NCBI GenBank assembly: GCA_017416145.1
Contig: JAFQDD010000003.1
Location: 1-64,000, forward strand
From: Spirochaetaceae bacterium
GTDB lineage: Bacteria; Spirochaetota; Spirochaetia; Treponematales; Treponemataceae
DNA: 64,000 bases
Reading direction: 5' to 3'
The position numbers and the translations under genes are program-made. This document shows, in pieces, positions 22,650-31,431 of the stretch (its first letter is position 1; each line of letters opens with the position of its first letter). The notes beneath the pieces are model-generated. The model searched no databases. It was not told the DNA's origin and saw nothing but the letters and a program-made list of their open reading frames with translations.

Positions 22650-23676
22650 TTATGCTATTATTGGCAATGCAGGTCTGTTTTTTATTTCCTTGCTCAATAT
22701 CTTTTTATCGGTTGTGAAAACATAAGACATAAAAATATTTTTCTTTTCAGTCCATGTTTCCTTACTATAATTTAAGATGTTATTCCATATTAAGTAGTTG
22801 TTCAAGTATTTTGTTGAAACACCCTTAAATCTTTGTATAAACATTTTTAACATACTGTGATAACTATTTATGTGTTGAAGGTGGTAAATCCCTTTCTTTG
22901 ATTTTCCAGATTTTAGTTGTATTAATTCAATGTTATTTGATTCTGCGAATTTTATACGAGAGTTCATATCATCAGTACAAAGAATAGAATGTTCTTCGAT
23001 TCTGTTATCAAATACATTATGAAGATTTAGAGTTGATACACGACCTAAATTTGAGACTTTTGCAATAGAGAGACCATTACGATTTATCGCACAAGGAACG
23101 CATACATTTTCATGCGACAGTCCTCTTATATGAGTTTGTTTTCCACGATGATGTGCTTCTCTTGGCATTACAAACTTACTATTTTGTGATTTCCCTTGTA
23201 CGAAATGAAAAAAAAGTTTCATCTCCTTCGATGATACAATCTAATTTTACAGATTCAGCCATATTTTGAAGAGCGTTTAGTATTTTATGTCTCCATTCAA
23301 ATGCAGTTGATTTATTTATTCCACATTTTTCAGCAGCTTTACGAATAGAATATCCTTCCATCATGCAATCAATATATTGATTCCAAACTAATAAATCTTT
23401 TTTTGTAGAAGAAACAATGGTATTTGTTGTTATGTTAAAAGTTTTTTTGCAATCAAGACAAAGATAACGCTGAACATTGTTTTTATGTCCATTTCTTTTT
23501 ATGTGATTAGATTTACAATGCGGACAAAAAGCACCAGAAGAAAATCTTTTTTCAGTAACATAATTAATTAAATTATTTTGCTTTGTTATTGTACTTGAAA
23601 TCATATCTTTTAATTTTTCTCTATCATTTTCAGAAAGAGTTTTTACTAAATCAAAAATATCATTCAATGTAGCCAT
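22650..23676 (-). pseudogene. IS1595/ISXO2-like transposase, split by a frameshift
   Basis: Frame 1 (23676 to 23179) has the N-terminal zinc ribbon CPHCKSNHIKRNG...YLCLDCKKTF, a helix-turn-helix YSIRKAAEKCGINKSTAFEW and the first catalytic motif EGDETFF. Frame 2 (23222 to 22650) continues with NSKFVMPREAHHRGKQTHIR, CTDDMNS and HLQHINSYHSMLK...FKGVSTKYLNNYLIW. The frames join by +1 in a run of seven T at about 23205-23215. It may be a dead gene, or expressed by slippage at the homopolymer, as the ends and duplication look intact. Confidence 0.85.
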
Positions 23677-23744
23677 AGATTACCTCCATAGCTACATAAT
23701 ATAATAGGTTTAAATTAAAAGCAACACTTTATCCGTACAGAGCC

Positions 23745-23752
23745 TTTCAATT
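23745..23752. repeat. 8-bp target-site duplication, right
   Basis: TTTCAATT directly after the right inverted repeat, matching 19464-19471. Confidence 0.9.
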
Positions 23753-23852
23753 TTACAAAAACCAGAACATTACCCTCTTTTCCTTTGCTTATTATTCATA
23801 AAAACTATACAAATCAAAAAAAACACACTACATTATAATATGGAAGACACAT

Positions 23853-24296
23853 ATGATAGATTTTTCAAAATACGATAAGGAATTTGTTGTGGGTGTGGAC
23901 ACTGGTTTTTGGCCACTTGTTATTTTCAAAAAAACTACTCCCATAACTCATACAGAAGAGTTGACAATTTCTGAAGCCTTTGAACGCTCAAAAAGAACAG
24001 GAGAAGCTTTTACTAGTGAGTATATGTTATCTGGTGCGAAACTTCTAAAAGAGTTAAACGATGAACTTGGAAGAGAAATTGATACTTATATGAATATTGC
24101 AATTCTGAATTATGGAAGAAAAGATCCAATACAGTACAATGGTACAAATAAGTATGTAAAATCTGCTACACATACTGCAAATCTTATTCTAGGTTTGGAG
24201 AAAAATGATTTGCAGGATGATGTAGATTTGATTGGAAAATCAAGTATCTGGTTAGCTGAAACATTAAAAGATGTTATCGAAGCACAAAAATATTAG
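23853..24296 (+). CDS. SEAFE-family protein (paralogue 4)
   Basis: A 147-residue protein starting MIDFSKYDKEFVVGVDTGFW. It aligns end to end with paralogue 3 at 17053, including ISEAFERSKRTGEAFTSEYM and NYGRKDPIQYNGTN. TATAAT at about 23836 and GGAAG precede the ATG. It sits beyond the transposon without a recognisable 36-bp repeat, so the cassette array probably once extended to here before the insertion and sequence loss. Confidence 0.75.
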   Translation: MIDFSKYDKEFVVGVDTGFWPLVIFKKTTPITHTEELTISEAFERSKRTGEAFTSEYMLSGAKLLKELNDELGREIDTYMNIAILNYGRKDPIQYNGTNKYVKSATHTANLILGLEKNDLQDDVDLIGKSSIWLAETLKDVIEAQKY

Positions 24297-24351
24297 TTAA
24301 AACCATATCCCCTTTTCCGAAGAGACCACCCTGCTACATTGATTTTTACTT

Positions 24352-25329
24352 TTAGTTTTCTTGCTTTGGTTTTATATTCACATCTCCATCTGAACAGTGA
24401 ACAACTTTTAACGGGGTTTCATCACGCCAAGTAGTTTGTTTTTTTATAGCACTCCATTGTTTTTTTGTTCCTTGAAACTGGATTTCCTCAAGATTTTCAC
24501 ATCCATTAAAAGCATCCCTTTCTATTATTTCTAAACTTGAAGGAATTTCTATACTTTTTAGAGCACTACAGTCAATAAAAGCTTCTACGCCAATTTTTTT
24601 TACGCCAAAAGGTATTTCCACATTTTCAAGACTTGTACACTTTGCAAATGTGTTAAATTCGATTTCCTTCAGATTTTTGGAAAGATAAACTGATTTCAGA
24701 TTTGCGTTAGAATCCAAGGCACCATATCCCAACTTTGTTACAGAATCTGGTATTTTTATAGATGTTAAGTCAGTTCCTGAAAATGCACGACCTTCAATAG
24801 TAGTTACATTTTTTGGAATCTCAATTGATTTTATTGATTCACAGTTATGAAAACAACGTATTGGAATAGTAGAAATATTTTTTGAAAGAACCACTTTTTT
24901 TAAATGCTTACAAGCTTCAAATGCAGCGTTTTCGAGAATTTTTACGCTATTAGGAATGGAAATAGATTTTATCTTCGTTTCTGCAAATGCAACTTCTTCT
25001 ATTTTTTCAAGTCCATCATTTAACTCGATAATTTCAAGAGATATACATTGCTTAAAAGCCCATCTTTTTATTATTTTGACATTTTTTGGAAGTATTATTT
25101 CTTTTAGTTTATCACAACCTTCAAAAGCTCTCTTTCCAATGACTTCAAGAGTTTCTGGAAATCTTACAGCTTCATGGTCAAAATGATCTAAAAAAGCTTC
25201 CTCCCCAATTTCTTTAATTCCATCAGGAATTTCAACTGTGGTTAAATAGGGATTACCAAATGTCAATTTTTCGTTTTCAATTTCAAAAAGTCTTTTTAAT
25301 TTATCTGTGTTTTGTTTTTCATTTTCCAT
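24352..25329 (-). CDS. BspA-like leucine-rich-repeat protein 1
   Basis: A 325-residue protein made almost wholly of 23-residue LRR_5 units (for example SIEIPKNVTTIEGRAFSGTD, SIKIPDSVTKLGYGALDSNA). No signal peptide or anchor is visible, so unlike secreted BspA it appears cytoplasmic, or uses an unknown export route. The C-terminal cap FQGTKKQWSAIKKQTTWRDE plus HCSDGDVNIKPK is shared with its neighbour. Such proteins expand and recombine easily through their repeats. AGGGGAAAC precedes the start. Confidence 0.88.
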   Translation of the reverse strand: MENEKQNTDKLKRLFEIENEKLTFGNPYLTTVEIPDGIKEIGEEAFLDHFDHEAVRFPETLEVIGKRAFEGCDKLKEIILPKNVKIIKRWAFKQCISLEIIELNDGLEKIEEVAFAETKIKSISIPNSVKILENAAFEACKHLKKVVLSKNISTIPIRCFHNCESIKSIEIPKNVTTIEGRAFSGTDLTSIKIPDSVTKLGYGALDSNANLKSVYLSKNLKEIEFNTFAKCTSLENVEIPFGVKKIGVEAFIDCSALKSIEIPSSLEIIERDAFNGCENLEEIQFQGTKKQWSAIKKQTTWRDETPLKVVHCSDGDVNIKPKQEN

Positions 25330-25388
25330 TTATCAAGTTTCCCCTAATTGTCGAATCACCTTCTTGGAAGTAATTTTATACATAATAT

Positions 25389-25448
25389 TTTGTACATTTA
25401 TTGTAATTCAAAGTATTTAAAAACAATAAATGTACAAAGAATTCTTTA
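25389..25448 (-). terminator. long hairpin after LRR protein 2
   Basis: A 16-bp perfect stem TTTGTACATTTATTGT/ACAATAAATGTACAAA with a 28-base loop touches the stop codon of the minus-strand gene at 25446. It is AT-rich with no strong T-run, so it may stabilise the mRNA end as much as terminate. Confidence 0.5.
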
Positions 25449-26549
25449 TAGTTTTGGTTTTATATTCACATCTCCATCTGAACAGTGAACAACTTTTATC
25501 GGGGTGTAATCACGCCAAGTAGTTTGTTTTTTTATAGCTCCCCATTGTTTTTTTGTTCCTTGAAACTCAATTTCCTCAAGGCACTCACAATCACAAAAAG
25601 CCTTAGTTCTAATTTCTGTAAGACTTTGTGGAAGAATAACCTTTGAAAGTTTTGGGCAATAACAAAATGATTCTTTATCAAGTATCTTAACACCGTCTTT
25701 TATTTCTACCTTTTCTAAAGACTCACATTCTAAAAATGCTCGAAATTCAACTATTTCTACACTTGAAGGAATTTCTATACTTTTAAGATTTTCACACGCA
25801 ACAAATGCAAGATTACCAATTTTCTTTACACCCAAAGGTATTTCCACATGTTCAAGACTACGACAGCTATCAAATGTTTCGTGTTCGATTTCTTTCAGAT
25901 TTTTTGATAGGTAAACTGATTTCAGATTTACATTACCACACAATGCTCCATATCCCAATTTTGTTACGGAATCAGGTATTTTTATAGATGTTAAGTTGGC
26001 TAATGAAAATGCACGACCTTCAATAGTAGTAACACTTTCTGGAATCTCAATTGATTTTAGGGATTTACAGTGATGAAAACAACGTATTGGAATAGTAGAA
26101 ATATTTTTTGAAAGAATTATTTTCTCTAAATTGTTGCAAGATTCAAAGGCATCGTGTTCAATAATTTTTACGCTATCAGGAATACGAATAGATTTTATCT
26201 TCGTTCCTGCAAACGCAACTTCCTCTATTTTTTCAAGTCCATCATTTAATTCGATAACTTCAAGAGAATAGCAACGTGAAAATGCCCAATAGTTTATTGT
26301 TTTGACATTTTTTGGAAGTTTTATTTCTTTTAGTGCAGAACAATCTTCAAAAGCTCCCTTTTCAATAATTTCAAGAGATTCTGGAAATTTGACATATTCA
26401 AGATTTTTACATTCACTAAAAGCATTTTTTCCAATTTCTGTAATTCCTTCAGGAATTTCAACAGAAGTTAAATCATCACGAAGAAATTTTATCAATTTTC
26501 CGTTTTCAATTTGAAAAATTTCTTCTCCAGCTTGTTTTTCATTTGCCAT
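25446..26549 (-). CDS. BspA-like leucine-rich-repeat protein 2
   Basis: About 367 residues; the start MANEKQAGEEIFQIENG at 26549 follows AGGAGA. It is a tandem duplicate of protein 1 with two extra LRR_5 units near the C-terminus (KVEIKDGVKILDKESFCYCP). Many repeat units are nearly identical between the two genes, which invites recombination between them. There is no signal peptide. In host-associated spirochaetes LRR_5 proteins are linked to binding partners outside the cell, but location here is uncertain. Confidence 0.88.
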   Translation of the reverse strand: MANEKQAGEEIFQIENGKLIKFLRDDLTSVEIPEGITEIGKNAFSECKNLEYVKFPESLEIIEKGAFEDCSALKEIKLPKNVKTINYWAFSRCYSLEVIELNDGLEKIEEVAFAGTKIKSIRIPDSVKIIEHDAFESCNNLEKIILSKNISTIPIRCFHHCKSLKSIEIPESVTTIEGRAFSLANLTSIKIPDSVTKLGYGALCGNVNLKSVYLSKNLKEIEHETFDSCRSLEHVEIPLGVKKIGNLAFVACENLKSIEIPSSVEIVEFRAFLECESLEKVEIKDGVKILDKESFCYCPKLSKVILPQSLTEIRTKAFCDCECLEEIEFQGTKKQWGAIKKQTTWRDYTPIKVVHCSDGDVNIKPKL

Positions 26550-26582
26550 TTTAAGTCTCCTATTATTAGTATCATCTTCCAA

Positions 26583-26923
26583 AAAAAGATTTTTTTACTG
26601 ATTTTTAGCGTAATTACAACTTTTTTGCTGACAAGTTCCAGTATAAGTCTAGTTTTTCTAAAACGCAATAATTATTTGATACACAAACAATATAGTGTTT
26701 TTTTGATATTTGTATCGTTTTTAAAGTGAATATTAGGCATTTTCATTTTACGATTTAGATAAAAATAGATTTTTTTTATAATAATTTTTTATAATTTTTG
26801 ATTTTTTTGTAAATTTTTTGAGGCTTGGTAACTATAATATTATTATTCAAACATTGTTTAAAAAAAACACAAAATCTGTAAATTCGTCGTGGAACAACAG
26901 GATAAAGGAAAGAGGTAGCAAAT
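26583..26923. other. AT-rich intergenic stretch
   Basis: About 340 bases, very AT-rich, with long T-runs. CTATAATATTATT at 26831-26843 could be a promoter for the membrane protein at 26924. I see no RNA, repeat or conserved frame here. Confidence 0.4.
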
Positions 26924-27361
26924 ATGAAAAGAGCCTTAAAGCATATTTTTTGCATAACAACTACGATTTGGTTTTTCCTAATATTTTGCGAAATAATTCA
27001 GTCAGCTGAAAGTTTCAGTCTTGCAAACACTTACAATATTTTAATATCTCACATTTTTGAACTACCAGTAATAGCAATGGAAGTAGCACTGTATTATGTA
27101 ATGTTTGTAGTAATTGGAACTGGCATTGTTGGAACAATTTTTATTTTAGGTGCAAGTATAATTCTTACAGCACTTTTTGGCTCAGTGCTTGTCGAAGCTG
27201 GTTTAATCGGTATAATTATTACACTTATTCTTGGTCTTCCAGTAATCCCCATGATGCATGTTACACAAATCATTGGCATAGAAACCTATGTGATTTTTGG
27301 AATTGTTTTAAGTTTATACTATATAATATTTTGCGTATTTGGATCACTTAGAAAAAACTGA
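26924..27361 (+). CDS. small multi-span membrane protein
   Basis: A 145-residue hydrophobic protein with about four membrane segments: residues 8-26, 45-70, 72-95 and 115-140. AAAGGAAAGAGG precedes the ATG. It has no charged catalytic motifs and no recognised family. A 39-residue membrane peptide gene follows on the same strand, so the two may be one unit. Confidence 0.65.
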   Translation: MKRALKHIFCITTTIWFFLIFCEIIQSAESFSLANTYNILISHIFELPVIAMEVALYYVMFVVIGTGIVGTIFILGASIILTALFGSVLVEAGLIGIIITLILGLPVIPMMHVTQIIGIETYVIFGIVLSLYYIIFCVFGSLRKN

Positions 27362-27488
27362 CTCCGAAAAAAAATTAGATAACTCTGTGCATTTTTTACA
27401 ATGGCAAAATTTTTAACCCAAAACTAACAATACTCTAATCCAAAACTAACATTATCCAAATAAAATGCCTCACCATAGGAGGATAATT

Positions 27489-27608
27489 ATGGAAATTTTA
27501 GGTAATATTTGGGAAATTGTAAAAACATTTTTCTTAGCTATTGCAGGAATGGGCGGAATGTGTTTCATCGTTGCACTTCTAGGCGGATTATTAGAAAAAT
27601 TTGAATAA
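27489..27608 (+). CDS. 39-residue membrane peptide
   Basis: MEILGNIWEIVKTFFLAIAG begins a short ORF with one long hydrophobic helix (residues 10-33, glycine-rich) and a charged end LEKFE. AGGAGGATAATT places a strong ribosome site at ideal distance, which is the main support. The size suits a small regulatory or toxin-like membrane peptide. Confidence 0.6.
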   Translation: MEILGNIWEIVKTFFLAIAGMGGMCFIVALLGGLLEKFE

Positions 27609-27636
27609 CAAGACTTAATATTAAATAAAAATATAT

Positions 27637-27683
27637 TCTAACATAGCAAGGATATTTTATTTTTGTATCTTTGCTATGTTAGA
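27637..27683. terminator. bidirectional terminator
   Basis: An 18-bp stem, TCTAACATAGCAAGGATA with TATCTTTGCTATGTTAGA (one G/T position), and an 11-base T-rich loop. It lies between a plus-strand unit ending at 27608 and a minus-strand unit ending at 27724, serving both. Confidence 0.8.
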
Positions 27684-27723
27684 AACCTTTTCTGTTATGT
27701 TTTTTTTCTTTTATGAATAATTT

Positions 27724-28236
27724 TCAATAACTCATTGCTTCTACAAAATTGATTGGAAACTTTCTTAAATATACTTTTATTGTTGAAATAAAATCACAAA
27801 TTGAATTTCCTATCAATTTAATAAATCGGCAACCACATTCTTCAGAAAGTTTTTGTAATCGTTTATTTACTTTTTTTGCAATATCATTTTCTTCATTTAA
27901 CGAAATGATATACAAAGTGCAATTTTTGCAATTTTGATTTATTTTATACAAAAACCATTCATATTTGGAAATAAAATCATCAATATCTAATTTTTCATTT
28001 TTAATTTCTTCTTCGCCTATTGAAATAAAAAGTTTTGAAGGCTGTAAATTGGAAATCATTTCCACACATTTTTCCAAATCTTCAATTTTTAGTTTTGGCA
28101 CACTTTCATTATAAATTGAAAATGAAGTTATATCTCTCAAATAATCATACAAATCCATATTTGCAAGTTTTGTAGAACCCAAAAATACAATTTGTCCCAA
28201 TTTGAGATTTTGTTTTGATTCCATAATTTTTTTCAT
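27724..28236 (-). CDS. SGNH-hydrolase-like protein, probably inactive
   Basis: About 170 residues from MKKIMESKQNLKLGQ, with GGAGG seven bases upstream. IVFLGSTKLANM sits where GDSL/SGNH hydrolases have the catalytic FxGDS block, and LQPSKLFISIGEEEI where they have the Asn-containing block III. The Ser, Gly and Asn of the active site are replaced, so if the fold is right it has become a binding or structural protein. It follows a PQ-loop-like membrane protein, divergent from a LysR regulator. Confidence 0.5.
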   Translation of the reverse strand: MKKIMESKQNLKLGQIVFLGSTKLANMDLYDYLRDITSFSIYNESVPKLKIEDLEKCVEMISNLQPSKLFISIGEEEIKNEKLDIDDFISKYEWFLYKINQNCKNCTLYIISLNEENDIAKKVNKRLQKLSEECGCRFIKLIGNSICDFISTIKVYLRKFPINFVEAMSY

Positions 28237-28284
28237 TTTTTCCTCCAATTTTTTTCAAAAATAGATCTGCTCAAAACAAAGCGT

Positions 28285-28563
28285 TTAAACTAACTTTAAT
28301 TTTTTGTCATAACTTTTATTTACAAAGTAAACAACTAAATTCATACACACCACAACTAAATTGATAATGTAAATTACCAACACATAATTCATTGTTCCGC
28401 TCATCAATTTTGCACTTATTCCAGCTAAATATCCCAAAATAATTAAAGCTGTAAATCTAAAACTCATATTTTTGGCCGAATGAGCTTTTATGTTTTTTAT
28501 CAAGGATATAGGCCAAGATAATCCAAAGCAAACTAGCATTGTTGCTTCTAAAAAGTTGTTCAT
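28285..28563 (-). CDS. PQ-loop/SemiSWEET-like small membrane protein
   Basis: A 92-residue protein with three hydrophobic helices, around residues 8-22, 38-56 and 62-82. The first carries GLSWPISLIKNIKAHSAK, similar to the proline-containing turn of PQ-loop/SemiSWEET half transporters. Proteins of this group dimerise to form small-molecule permeases. It is the first gene of a leftward pair that diverges from a LysR gene, which probably controls it. Confidence 0.6.
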   Translation of the reverse strand: MNNFLEATMLVCFGLSWPISLIKNIKAHSAKNMSFRFTALIILGYLAGISAKLMSGTMNYVLVIYIINLVVVCMNLVVYFVNKSYDKKLKLV

Positions 28564-28694
28564 AGTTTTTCCTCTTGTTTGTGTTTTATTGAGAAAACTA
28601 TATACAAAATAATAAATAATGTATAATATATTATTACAATAGTTTTAATACATTTTATCTTATATATTAAAAGAGGATTTATAACTTTAATATT

Positions 28695-29591
28695 ATGGAA
28701 TTAACACAATTAAGATATTTTTTAAAAGTTGCAGAACTTCAACACATCACTCGAGCTTCAGAAGAATTGCACATTGCACAACCTGCCCTAACTCAGACTA
28801 TTCACAGATTGGAAAAAGAATTGGAAATTCCACTTTTTGGAATGAAAGGCCGAAATATTGTTTTAACAGAATACGGAAGGTATTTTTACGAAAAACTAAA
28901 ACCACTTTTAACTGGGATTTTTGATTTGCCAGAGCAACTTCAAACTATGGCAAAAATGGAAAATTCCACAATTCATTTAAATGTTTTAGCGGCTTCTAGT
29001 TTGGTTACACGGGCAATTATCGAATATAAAAAAATTGATGATGAAGTGCATTTTCAAGTTAGTCAAAACGAAACAGATGATTTATGTGATATTGTTGTTA
29101 CTACAAAACTTTTCTACAATCAATCTTTACAAAATCAAGATGAAGTTTTTGTCTGCAATGAAGAAATTTTTTTGATTGTGCCAAATAATGAAAGATTTCA
29201 AAACATAAATGAAATATCGCTGGAAGAAGTAAAAAATGAAGATTTTATATCACTTTCTGGAGCAAAACATTTTAGAGCCATTTGCGACAAGTTTTGCAAA
29301 AAAGAACATATTCATCCAAATATCGTTTTTGAAAGTGATAGTCCAATTGCTGTAAAAAATATGATTTCGGCAAATATTGGGATTGGTTTTTGGCCATCAT
29401 TTTCATGGGAACAAATTGATACCAAAAATGTAAAACTTCTAAAGATTGCAAATACAAACTGCACAAGAGACATTTTGGTAACATACAAAAACAACAAAAC
29501 CGACGACCAAAAAACTAGAAAATTCTACAATTTTTTAATTGATTTTATTGAAAAAGAAAAAAATGAGTTTGGGAAAGGAAGAATTTTGTAA
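28695..29591 (+). CDS. LysR-family transcriptional regulator
   Basis: A 298-residue regulator of standard LysR length. The N-terminal winged helix is textbook: LTQLRYFLKVAELQHITRAS then LHIAQPALTQTIHRLEKEL. The C-terminal effector-binding domain follows from about residue 90. It is divergent from the PQ-loop/SGNH-like pair, with 131 bases between, the normal layout for a LysR target. TTTAATATT is close to the ATG, with little or no leader. Confidence 0.92.
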   Translation: MELTQLRYFLKVAELQHITRASEELHIAQPALTQTIHRLEKELEIPLFGMKGRNIVLTEYGRYFYEKLKPLLTGIFDLPEQLQTMAKMENSTIHLNVLAASSLVTRAIIEYKKIDDEVHFQVSQNETDDLCDIVVTTKLFYNQSLQNQDEVFVCNEEIFLIVPNNERFQNINEISLEEVKNEDFISLSGAKHFRAICDKFCKKEHIHPNIVFESDSPIAVKNMISANIGIGFWPSFSWEQIDTKNVKLLKIANTNCTRDILVTYKNNKTDDQKTRKFYNFLIDFIEKEKNEFGKGRIL

Positions 29592-29609
29592 GATTTGTAA
29601 GGTCAACTT

Positions 29610-29650
29610 TCAGCGACAAATCTAAAGTTGGATTTTAGATTTGTCGCTGA
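29610..29650 (+). terminator. terminator after lysR
   Basis: A perfect 17-bp stem TCAGCGACAAATCTAAA/TTTAGATTTGTCGCTGA with a seven-base loop, followed by GTTATTTTAT. Confidence 0.85.
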
Positions 29651-29695
29651 GTTATTTTATAGACTATGAACTTTTTTTTGTTGGTAAAGTATGTT

Positions 29696-30424
29696 TTATC
29701 TCACATATCCACCAAAGCACCAGCCTGTTAAACCTTTTGGAATTAGTTTTCCTTCAGAATCTTTAGTATCATTCATTATTTCTATTTGAATCCAATTTGA
29801 TTCTATATCATCTACAATTTCTAGTTTTCCAATAGATTTTACTTTTACTATTGTTCCTTCAGGCATTGTTGCCAATATTTCACTATTTTTTTCTTCGTTT
29901 AATCTTAATCGTAAATTTTCAACAACAACAAATTCGTTTATAACACTTTGAAGGTTTATATCAACACCATTATTTATTGTTGAATCTGAAATCTTTTCAA
30001 AGAAAATAGTTTTTGAACGGATGATTGTTTCATCAAACTCATTTAACATATTATTAAATTTCGATTCTGTACGGGTTACGTTTGAATACAATTTATCACC
30101 AATAAAATATATCTTGGTTTCTATTCCACCACTACCTTTATCTGCACCACCCATAATAGCTGGAAAATTGGGACCAGATTTTAACAATTTGGAAATTTTA
30201 ATAAAATTAATCGTTTGGGATAAGAATAAATTTTCAGAATAAACTATACAAATATCATCTTTGTAATATTTTAAAATAATTTTGTAATCAGTTTGTTTGG
30301 TTTTATCTATATATGTACCTTGATATTTATTTATAAACTCGCTTTTTTCTAAAGTATAGTCTTGTGAAAAAATGTTTAATGAAGTCATTAAAAATACACA
30401 AATCAAAAAAATGTATTTTTTCAT
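29696..30424 (-). CDS. secreted protein with C-terminal SH3b domain
   Basis: A 242-residue protein with a cleavable signal peptide MKKYIFLICVFLMTSLNIFS ending near SQD. The middle, about residues 25-150, is a beta-rich region of unknown family. Residues 168-242 form a bacterial SH3 domain (VVENLRLRLNEEKNSEILAT then GWCFGGYV), which often binds peptidoglycan. It is monocistronic and probably periplasmic. Confidence 0.7.
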   Translation of the reverse strand: MKKYIFLICVFLMTSLNIFSQDYTLEKSEFINKYQGTYIDKTKQTDYKIILKYYKDDICIVYSENLFLSQTINFIKISKLLKSGPNFPAIMGGADKGSGGIETKIYFIGDKLYSNVTRTESKFNNMLNEFDETIIRSKTIFFEKISDSTINNGVDINLQSVINEFVVVENLRLRLNEEKNSEILATMPEGTIVKVKSIGKLEIVDDIESNWIQIEIMNDTKDSEGKLIPKGLTGWCFGGYVR

Positions 30425-30470
30425 ATTAGCCTCTTTTGGTTGATTTGTGTACAGTTTATATCACATTTGA

Positions 30471-31292
30471 TTATAATTTACCACTAGCCCCACAACAAAA
30501 CTCATACACCACATTGTTAAAATCTTTGGCTTCTTCGTAAAGGGCGTGGCCGTATTCTTCGTAAGTTTTTAATTTTGCATTTGGGATTTTTGAAACAATT
30601 TCTTCACTTGCCCCGTAGGTTACAATTTTGTCTTGCTTTCCTCCAATTACCAAAGTTGGGCAAGTGATTTTTTCTAGTTCGTCGTAGGCGTTGTGAGTTG
30701 TACAAGCTTTTGAAAAAGTGATAAATCTGTCAAAGTTTTTTGGGGAACCGATTTTTGAAATCATGTTCAGCATCAATTTGTTTTTGCGTAAATATTGGTC
30801 GCTGTAAGAATGAAGAGCAGAATCTTTCATAATGGCGGCATAATCTTTTTGTTCGGCAGATTTTATCCAAGCATGGCATCGTTCTTTTACAACATCATTT
30901 GGACGGGAAAGTGTTACGGTTAAAACAAGGCGTTCTACAAATTCTGGAAAATCAATTGCCAAATATTGAGCAATCATTCCGCCCATAGAAACTCCCACCA
31001 CAGAAGTTTTTTCAACGCCGACAGAACGCAAAACTTTGTGCATATCAAAAGCCATTTGCCGTGTGTTGTAATTTTCAGGAACATTGTTTTTTCGGCTCAT
31101 AACATAAACGGTAAAATCTTTTGCAAAAAGCCTGTACATAAACGCAAAGGGAATTGCCAAACCTTTTGCAGTTTTTAAGCCGTCCCCAACCCCGGGAATT
31201 ATCACAAGATTTTTTTTGCCTTTTCCAAAACTAATAAAATCTGTTGTGTCTCCCTCAATTGTCACTCTGTGATTTTTTGCGTTGTAAAACAT
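30471..31292 (-). CDS. alpha/beta hydrolase
   Basis: About 273 residues from MFYNAKNHRVTIEG, preceded by AAGGAA; the open frame extends 11 codons further but without a ribosome site. The fold is clear: IIPGVGDG oxyanion region, nucleophile elbow VVGVSMGGMIAQ, acid in GGKQDKIV and catalytic histidine in EEYGHALYEEA. It is cytoplasmic, of the esterase/haloperoxidase-like type; the substrate is unknown. Confidence 0.88.
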   Translation of the reverse strand: MFYNAKNHRVTIEGDTTDFISFGKGKKNLVIIPGVGDGLKTAKGLAIPFAFMYRLFAKDFTVYVMSRKNNVPENYNTRQMAFDMHKVLRSVGVEKTSVVGVSMGGMIAQYLAIDFPEFVERLVLTVTLSRPNDVVKERCHAWIKSAEQKDYAAIMKDSALHSYSDQYLRKNKLMLNMISKIGSPKNFDRFITFSKACTTHNAYDELEKITCPTLVIGGKQDKIVTYGASEEIVSKIPNAKLKTYEEYGHALYEEAKDFNNVVYEFCCGASGKL

Positions 31293-31308
31293 AATGAGTT
31301 CCTTGCAT

Positions 31309-31431
31309 TTATTTTTTTTTATCATATCTTAACCGATAATCACAAAAATAATCACCGTCTCCCAAGGCTTTAGTTCTTGTATATTCGATGTGTTTAAATC
31401 CTGTCATTTGACCTTTAGATAATTTAAATCC
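31309..31431 (-). pseudogene. 3' fragment, possibly ATC-hydrolase family
   Basis: Minus-strand codons immediately after the yoeB stop read MTGFKHIEYTRTKALGDGDY then FCDYRLRYDKKK and a TAA. The block RTKALGDGDYFCDYR looks like the C-terminus of L-2-amino-thiazoline-4-carboxylic acid hydrolase-type proteins (RTxxLAxGxxxCDF). The rest of the gene is absent, apparently replaced by the toxin-antitoxin pair. The family call is tentative. Confidence 0.4.

Larger units (their letters stand above)
19472..23744 (-). mobile_element. IS1595-family transposon carrying a BcgI-like R-M pair
   Basis: The ends are perfect 13-bp inverted repeats (GGCTCTGTACGGA at 19472 and its complement ending at 23744), flanked by the 8-bp direct repeat TTTCAATT. 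An 8-bp duplication is the norm for IS1595. The 4273-bp element holds an IS1595/ISXO2-type transposase at its right end and two passenger genes on the same strand. IS1595 relatives with passenger genes are known. The intact duplication implies a fairly recent insertion into AT-rich DNA beside the cassette array. Confidence 0.93.

Noticed and set aside
24300-24336. Degenerate 36-bp repeat after the 23853 gene (CCCCTTTTCCGAAGAG)
   Set aside because: Only short scattered matches to the repeat core; not above what AT-rich DNA with a few G/C blocks gives by chance.
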